Assembly: GCF_036227565.1 (NCBI RefSeq)
Contig: NZ_CP109460.1
Coordinates: forward strand, 3,534,001-3,598,000
Length of the DNA stretch: 64,000 nucleotides
Origin: Streptomyces sp. NBC_01454
GTDB taxonomy: Bacteria; Actinomycetota; Actinomycetes; Streptomycetales; Streptomycetaceae
Direction of reading: 5' to 3'
Within the stretch, counting starts at the first letter, position 1; each line of letters opens with the position of its first letter. The notes under the pieces are model-generated. The model was not told the DNA's origin and did not search any database. It saw only the letters and a list, made by a program, of their open reading frames with translations. Made by a program: the position numbers and the translations under genes. This document shows, piece after piece, positions 59,242-64,000 of the stretch.

Positions 59242-60273
59242 GTGAAACTGCACCGCGACGAACTGACTCCGCAGCACCAGGAGTACGCGCGGTTCGACGA
59301 CCGCGGCGAGGCGCGCTATCTGCCGTACCTCATGTATTTCCACCAGGCGGAATACCGGTCCGCGACCATCAACACGGACCGGGCCGGATTCCGTATCTCG
59401 CACGGCCCCGGCGGCGCCACGGCCTCGGCGGCGGAGAATGTTCCGGCGGGTCCGGTCCGGCTGATCGCCGGCAGTTCCACCGTGCTCGGTATCGGCGCCA
59501 CCAGTGACGCCACCACGCTGGCCTCCCAATTGTGGAGCAAGCACGCCCCCTCCGCCCCGTGGCTCAATTTCGGTGGCCGCTGCTACAACTCCACGCAGGA
59601 ACTCCTGCTCTTCACGCTGTACCGGCATCTGCTGCCCGAGATCGAAGAGATCGTCATTTTCTCGGGGCTCAACGATCTGACCGTCGGCAGGCTGCCCGAA
59701 TGGCAGCAGGGCGACCACGGCGCATTCTGGTTCTGCGGCGAGTACTTCGAGAAGATGGAGGAGCTGCGCGAGAGCAACCGCAAGGCCGCCAAGCCCTTCG
59801 GCCGGCGCGCCGAGCGGCGGCGCACCATCTCCACCCACGACGACGTCCGCCGTGACATCCCGCAGGTCATCGCGTCGGCGGCCGACCTCACCCTGCGCCA
59901 CCTGGACAGCTGGCGCAGGCTCGCGGGCCCCCACACCCGCGTGACGTACGTCCTGCAGCCCATGGCCCAGTGGATGCGCGACACCCCGGCCCCCCAGGAA
60001 AAGCTGCTCTTCGACGAGATCGACCGGATCTCCAAGCTCGGTACCTGGGAAGCGCTCTACGGCGACATCTCGACGCCGGAGGTCGCCCGGGAATTCTCCG
60101 AAACCCTCCGGACCGGCTGCGAAAAGCTCGGCGTGGGATACCACGACCTGAATCCCGTCGTCGCCGACGCGGTCAGCCAGAACGACTGGATATTCGTCGA
60201 CCGGGCGCACTACACGGACCACGGATACGACGTCGTCGCCAAAATCATGGCAGACACCATCGGACTGTCCTGA
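59242..60273 (+). CDS. SGNH-fold hydrolase/acyltransferase-like protein
   Basis: The 343-residue protein from GTG 59242 (GAGGAG site) has SGNH blocks. Block I is VRLIAGSSTVLGIGATS (Ser, GSS instead of GDS) near residue 76. Block III is IVIFSGLNDLTVG (GxND) near 143. Block V is VDRAHYTDHGYDVVAKIM with Asp/His near 320. The N-terminal HQEYARFDDRGEARYLPYLMYFHQAEYRS is unfamiliar. Related SGNH proteins sit beside carbamoyltransferase genes in several bacterial clusters, as far as I recall, and may modify lipids or glycans. It lies 36 bp before the 30-residue peptide gene. Confidence 0.83.
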   Translation: MKLHRDELTPQHQEYARFDDRGEARYLPYLMYFHQAEYRSATINTDRAGFRISHGPGGATASAAENVPAGPVRLIAGSSTVLGIGATSDATTLASQLWSKHAPSAPWLNFGGRCYNSTQELLLFTLYRHLLPEIEEIVIFSGLNDLTVGRLPEWQQGDHGAFWFCGEYFEKMEELRESNRKAAKPFGRRAERRRTISTHDDVRRDIPQVIASAADLTLRHLDSWRRLAGPHTRVTYVLQPMAQWMRDTPAPQEKLLFDEIDRISKLGTWEALYGDISTPEVAREFSETLRTGCEKLGVGYHDLNPVVADAVSQNDWIFVDRAHYTDHGYDVVAKIMADTIGLS

Positions 60274-60309
60274 CCCCCATTGTGCTTTACCCGCAGAGGA
60301 GTTACTGAA

Positions 60310-60402
60310 ATGTCCTTCGTGCGAAAGATCGCCAACGCGCTGTTCCGGCGCAACAAGCGCGCCAAGCGCAAGAACGACGCCTCCATCTACCCCATGTTCT
60401 GA
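60310..60402 (+). CDS. 30-residue basic peptide of the carbamoyltransferase cluster
   Basis: ATG 60310 with GAGGAG nine bases upstream starts a 30-residue peptide: MSFVRKIANALFRRNKRAK, then RKNDASIYPMF. It is very basic (10 Lys/Arg) with an amphipathic N-terminal helix and a hydrophobic C-terminus SIYPMF. The tight spacing between two cluster genes and the good ribosome site make it a real gene. The C-terminal I-Y-x-x-F pattern recalls DUF5989/SxtK-type small proteins, which end about FIYTLF and neighbour carbamoyltransferases; here the membrane helix is absent. It might be a RiPP precursor or scaffold for the diiron enzyme. Confidence 0.72.
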   Translation: MSFVRKIANALFRRNKRAKRKNDASIYPMF

Positions 60403-60464
60403 CCGGTACGGCCGGCGGCAGCACCGCGCGCCGGATGGTCCACGAAGCAGAGGAAAGGAGAAGG

Positions 60465-62687
60465 ATGCAAGGCCATCAGGCAGCCGGCACGGCCACGCGG
60501 CGCCAGCCGGCGCAGGACGACGACACCGCACGGACGGTGTACGCGTACGCCGCCGACCCGGAGGCGGCCATCCCCGGGGGCCGGTTCACCGACGAGGTCC
60601 GCGCCGAGCTGCGCCGGCCCGCCGCCGGTGCGGAGACGGACCTCGACGCGGCCGTCCGCCGGGCCGCCGACTGGGCGCGCACCGAGAGTGCCCGCTTCCG
60701 GGCGCTCGACGTGGCCGGGAACGCGGAGCACACACCCGTCACCGGTGACGGCGCGGACGGCGCCCGGCAGGCCCTCGTCCGCCGGGCGGTGCTCGGCTGC
60801 GCCCCGCTCGCCCTGGTCTCGGGGGCGTGGCTGCAATGGCTCAGCGCCCCCGGCAACGCGGACGAGCCGGCCGTCCTGCGGACCCTGGCGCTGTACGCCT
60901 CCGATGTGGGCGCCGGACATCCGGGTGCCTCCCGGGGCCATGCGTACCTGGGGCTCCTGCGCCATCTGCGGCTCTCGGAGAACGCGGTACCCAGGGCCCG
61001 GCTCACCGGCGACCAGCGCATCGGGGACCGCACGTTCCGCTTCCCCGCGCTGCTGCTGGCGATGAGCCGCCGCCCGGAGGACTTCCGCGGCGAGATCCTC
61101 GGCGCCGACCTGTGCCTGCGCACCGTCGGGCTGCTGCCGCCGCTCGCCCTGGTCGCCCGGGCGCTGCCCACGGAGGCGGACTGGGCCGCCCTCGACCTCT
61201 CCGACGGCCGGGGCCAGGAGGGCGAGCCGCCGCCCCTGATGTGCCGTGCGGCGGTGGACGAACTGATCGCCGACGGCGGGCCGGCCGCCGCCGACGCGGT
61301 CCGGCTGGGCTTCGACTGGGCCCTGGCCGAGCTGCGGGACTGGGCGGAGCTGCTCCACGCGGAGCTGACGGCGTCCAAGGACCCGGCGTACGACATGGCC
61401 GAGCTGATGCGGCTGCGCTCCCGCGAAGGGGCCGTGTATCACCACGGATTCGAGCTGGAGGGGCGGCCGCTGAGCGCCTGGCTGGCCGACTGCCGCACCG
61501 ACGCGGGTCCGCTGCTCGGTGTCCTGGCCCGCAGCCGGCTCGTCAAGCCCGGCCGCTCCGGCGCCAGTTCCCTGGTGCGCGGCCTGGTCGGCGAGCGCGG
61601 GCCGATGTTCCGGGTGTTCTCGCCGGAGGACCTGACGGTCATCCGCCGCTGGATCGACTCGCTGCCTGCGGTGGCGGAGCCGGAGAGCGCAGCCGCACCG
61701 CAGACCCGGTCCCCCGCCGCCGCCCCGGCGGCCGGCGGAGCGCTGACCGCGGTGGCCGCCGCGCTGCGGGCGGGCGCACCGTCCGCCGGACGGGCCCCGG
61801 CCGATCTGCGGGACGCCTACCACCTGCTGATGGGGCGCACCGACACCCCCGCGCTGCGCGCCTGGGCCCTGGACTACACGGCGGGCTGGCTGGCGCGCTC
61901 CCGGCACGGGATGGACACCGGAACGATGCTCCTGCCGGACGCCTGGGGGCGCGAGGGGCTGCGGCCCTGGCTGCAGACCCAGCACGACCGGCACGGCGCG
62001 GAGTTCGAGGAGAACGCGGAGATCCCGCTGCCGACCCGGGAGGCCGTGGTCGAGGACACCGTGCAGACGGCGCCGCTCACCCTCATCGACGGCAGCTGGC
62101 TCCAGGGTTTCACCGACTACGAGCAGGCCGCGTCGGAGATCGGCCACTCGCTCTTCGAGACCTACTGGGACGAGCTCGGCAACGGCGAGCCGAAGCTGAA
62201 CCACCCCTTGATCTACCGCGAGGTCCTCAAGGAGATGGACGTCGAACTGCCGCCCACCGCCTCCCCGGAGTTCGCACGGTGGCCCGGCTTCCACGACGCC
62301 TCGTTCGAACTGCCGGTGTACTGGCTGTGCGTGGGCCGCTTCCCGCGCACCTTCCTGCCCGAAGTGCTGGGCCTCAACCTGGCCATGGAGCTGTCGGGGG
62401 TGGGCGGGACGTACCGCAGGGCCCGCATGGCCCTGAAGACGTACGGCTTCAACACACGCTTCGTGGACATCCACAACACCATCGACAACGTCGCCACCGG
62501 GCACTCCGCATGGGCGGCCGACGCGATCGACACCCTGATGGCCGCCCTGCCCGACACCCCGGGACCCGGCGCGCGCACGGAGGTCTGGGAGCGGGTCAGG
62601 GCCGGTTACCGGTCCCTGAACCCACCGAGCGGCATGGGGGCCCGCAGGGCGGCCCGCCGCGGCAGGTCCGCGCGCAGGCGCCGGTGA
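60465..62687 (+). CDS. Tandem heme-oxygenase-like diiron (iron-containing redox) protein
   Basis: The 740-residue protein has two copies of the heme-oxygenase-like domain of the iron-containing redox enzyme family. The C-terminal copy (about 530-700) has TLIDGSWLQGFTDY, then YWDELGNGEPKLNHPLIYREVL, FELPVYWLCVGRFPRTFLPEVLGLNLAMELSGVGG and DIHNTIDNVATGHSAWA. These supply the Glu/His/Asp ligands. The N-terminal copy (about 100-260) is recognisable by LVSGAWLQWL, LYASDVGAGHPGASRGHAYLGLLRHL and FRFPALLLAMSRRPEDFRGEILGADLCLRTVG. It has lost the Glu and the DN..GH ligands. Known family members cleave or desaturate C-C, C-N or fatty-acid substrates. I expect only the C-terminal domain to be catalytic. 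Confidence 0.85.
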   Translation: MQGHQAAGTATRRQPAQDDDTARTVYAYAADPEAAIPGGRFTDEVRAELRRPAAGAETDLDAAVRRAADWARTESARFRALDVAGNAEHTPVTGDGADGARQALVRRAVLGCAPLALVSGAWLQWLSAPGNADEPAVLRTLALYASDVGAGHPGASRGHAYLGLLRHLRLSENAVPRARLTGDQRIGDRTFRFPALLLAMSRRPEDFRGEILGADLCLRTVGLLPPLALVARALPTEADWAALDLSDGRGQEGEPPPLMCRAAVDELIADGGPAAADAVRLGFDWALAELRDWAELLHAELTASKDPAYDMAELMRLRSREGAVYHHGFELEGRPLSAWLADCRTDAGPLLGVLARSRLVKPGRSGASSLVRGLVGERGPMFRVFSPEDLTVIRRWIDSLPAVAEPESAAAPQTRSPAAAPAAGGALTAVAAALRAGAPSAGRAPADLRDAYHLLMGRTDTPALRAWALDYTAGWLARSRHGMDTGTMLLPDAWGREGLRPWLQTQHDRHGAEFEENAEIPLPTREAVVEDTVQTAPLTLIDGSWLQGFTDYEQAASEIGHSLFETYWDELGNGEPKLNHPLIYREVLKEMDVELPPTASPEFARWPGFHDASFELPVYWLCVGRFPRTFLPEVLGLNLAMELSGVGGTYRRARMALKTYGFNTRFVDIHNTIDNVATGHSAWAADAIDTLMAALPDTPGPGARTEVWERVRAGYRSLNPPSGMGARRAARRGRSARRRR

Positions 62688-62786
62688 ACCACCCCGGCCG
62701 GCCCATCCCAGGAGCGACCGCACACAGCGGTACGCGTACCCGGTCACGCATCGGCGTGACCCCGACCACGGCGAGGGACAACACCA

Positions 62787-64000
62787 GTGACTGACCTGGT
62801 TCTCGGCATCGCGGCCTACTACCACGACAGCGCGGCGGCACTCGTCGCCGACGGCGTGCCCGTTGCGGCCGCTCAGGAGGAACGTTTCAGCAGGCGTCGG
62901 CACGACCCCGCCTTCCCGGCCCAGGCGGTGGAGTACTGCCTGGACGAGTACGGGGTGAGCCTCGACGACGTCTCCGCGATCGCCTACTACGAGGACCCGC
63001 GGCTGAAGTTCAAGCGGGTGCTCTCCACCTTCAAGGGAGCGGCGCCCATGGGCTTCGCCTCCTTCCGCGACACCCTCCCCGCATGGCTCTCACGCGGCGG
63101 CAAGCTGCACACCGCGGACACCGTCCGCGAGGAATTCGCCGCACTCGGCCGGGGGCGGGTCCCGGAGCTGTCCGTGCGCCGCCACCACGAGTCGCACGCC
63201 GCCTCGGCGTTCTTCCCGAGCCCGTACGAGTCCGCGGCCGTGCTGTGCATCGACGGCGTGGGCGAGTGGGCCACGACCACGCTGTGGCACGGCCGGGGCA
63301 CCGAGCTGGAGCCGGTGTCGGAGCTGCGCTTCCCGCACTCCCTCGGGCTGCTCTACTCCGCGTTCACCTACTTCTGCGGCTTCAAGGTCGACTCCGGCGA
63401 GTACAAGCTGATGGGCCTGGCCCCGTACGGCACGCCGCGCTACGCCGACCTCATCCGCGAGCGCCTCATCGACATCAAGCCGGACGGCTCCTTCCGCCTG
63501 GACATGCGCTACTTCGAGTACATGCGCGGCCAGGTGATGACCGGCAAGGGCTTCGAAAAGCTCTTCGGCGGCCCCCGGCGCACCCCCGAAGCCGCGCTCA
63601 CCGAGCGGGAATTCGACCTCGCCGCCTCCGTGCAGGAGGTCACCGAGGAAGCCGTGCTCCGGCTGGCCCGCTCCGCGCGGGAGCGCACCGGTGAGTCCCG
63701 GCTCTGCCTGGCCGGCGGGGTCGCGCTCAACTGCGTCGCCAACGGCAAGGTGATCGACGCGGGCATCTTCGACGAGGTGTGGATCCAGCCCGCCGCCGGC
63801 GACGCCGGCGGGGCGCTCGGCGCCGCCCAGGCCGTGGCGATGGAGCGCGGGGCCCGGCGCGAGCACACCGGGAGCGGACAGGACGCCATGAGCGGCTCCC
63901 TGCTCGGCCCCGGCTTCGACGACGCGGAGATCGCCGCGTACCTCGACGCCCACGACATCCCCTACCAGCACCTGGACAGCGACACGCTGGCCAAGGCGGT
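62787..64000 (+). CDS. Carbamoyltransferase, NodU/CmcH family, 3' end outside window
   Basis: GTG 62787 starts MTDLVLGIAAYYHDSAAALV, the family N-terminus; 404 residues are in view. AQEERFSRRRHDPAFP, the zinc/ATP part RRHHESHAASAFFPSPYESAAVLCIDGVGEW and HSLGLLYSAFTYFCGFKVDSGEYKLMGLAPYG follow. LCLAGGVALNCVANGK completes the Kae1-like domain. These enzymes transfer a carbamoyl group from carbamoyl phosphate via carbamoyl-AMP to hydroxyl groups of natural products such as cephamycin or Nod factors. The stretch RVLSTFKGAAPMGFASFRDTLPAWLSRGGK is typical of the SxtI-like branch. The substrate is not visible; the SxtJ/DUF5989-type partner genes may lie beyond the edge. Confidence 0.92.
   Translation, partial: MTDLVLGIAAYYHDSAAALVADGVPVAAAQEERFSRRRHDPAFPAQAVEYCLDEYGVSLDDVSAIAYYEDPRLKFKRVLSTFKGAAPMGFASFRDTLPAWLSRGGKLHTADTVREEFAALGRGRVPELSVRRHHESHAASAFFPSPYESAAVLCIDGVGEWATTTLWHGRGTELEPVSELRFPHSLGLLYSAFTYFCGFKVDSGEYKLMGLAPYGTPRYADLIRERLIDIKPDGSFRLDMRYFEYMRGQVMTGKGFEKLFGGPRRTPEAALTEREFDLAASVQEVTEEAVLRLARSARERTGESRLCLAGGVALNCVANGKVIDAGIFDEVWIQPAAGDAGGALGAAQAVAMERGARREHTGSGQDAMSGSLLGPGFDDAEIAAYLDAHDIPYQHLDSDTLAKA

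Noticed and set aside
60387..62903. An 838-residue minus-strand open frame
   Set aside because: It is the mirror of the tandem diiron gene, which has clear family motifs on the plus strand; the minus frame has none.
1..64000. tRNA, rRNA, CRISPR arrays, origin or prophage
   Set aside because: No GTTCRANNC T-loop with a matching cloverleaf, no direct repeat-spacer array, no DnaA-box cluster and no phage structural or integrase genes were seen.

Overview
The base composition, the abundance of GTG starts and the rodlin, chaplin, BldB/WhiJ-type and TipAL-type genes point to a Streptomyces chromosome. No tRNA, rRNA, CRISPR array, intact insertion sequence or prophage was seen. Both ends of the window cut genes: a membrane/coiled-coil protein at the left edge and a carbamoyltransferase at the right edge.

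Layout. (1) 1-16,290 is conserved core: DUF3180 protein, folK-folB, an NTF2-like gene, folP, an MprF/LysX-type membrane protein, a secreted esterase, folE, ftsH, hpt, tilS, a zincin-like protein, dacB and ppa. It covers folate/pterin synthesis, purine salvage, tRNA-Ile lysidine modification, membrane proteolysis and cell-wall trimming. (2) 16,667-24,644 is a compact minus-strand accessory island that I read as a linaridin-type RiPP cluster. It holds a 64-residue Cys-free precursor with a PxxxTP junction, an HTTM membrane protein, an SdpA/DUF5819-like protein, a CypH-like alpha/beta hydrolase, a methyltransferase, an FAD oxidoreductase and a fused ABC exporter. Two near-identical ~48-bp promoter elements lie before its two operons. 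(3) 24,909-36,219 returns to ordinary genes: ThrE, DedA, YbjQ, TipAL with its operator, LysE, WrbA, glutamate decarboxylase, aldehyde dehydrogenase, and a WhiJ/AbaA/BldB-like triad whose members share a 28-bp upstream element. (4) 36,591-39,091 is a Zur-type zinc-sparing ribosomal protein locus (S18, CobW-like, L31B, L33 / L28, S14) around a Zur-box. The S18 gene carries an in-frame mini-palindrome insertion.

(5) 39,201-44,845: TatA, a nitrilase-family amidase, then a dense aerial-hypha surface locus with one sortase-type chaplin, two short chaplins, three rodlins and an unknown small secreted protein, each mostly with its own terminator. (6) 45,095-57,332 is a mixed region: DNA polymerase I-like protein, lipase-type hydrolase, TetR, a 5'-truncated monooxygenase, RidA, acyltransferase, glycerophosphodiester phosphodiesterase, a degraded response regulator, a LuxR-type regulator divergent from a tiny hydrophobic peptide, a MocR regulator and a DinB-like protein. 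(7) 58,335-64,000 begins a second accessory cluster: SDR, SGNH hydrolase, a 30-residue basic peptide ending SIYPMF, a tandem heme-oxygenase-like diiron protein and a NodU/CmcH-type carbamoyltransferase. It continues past the window. The linaridin-like island and this peptide/diiron/carbamoyltransferase cluster are the two best candidates for undescribed systems.
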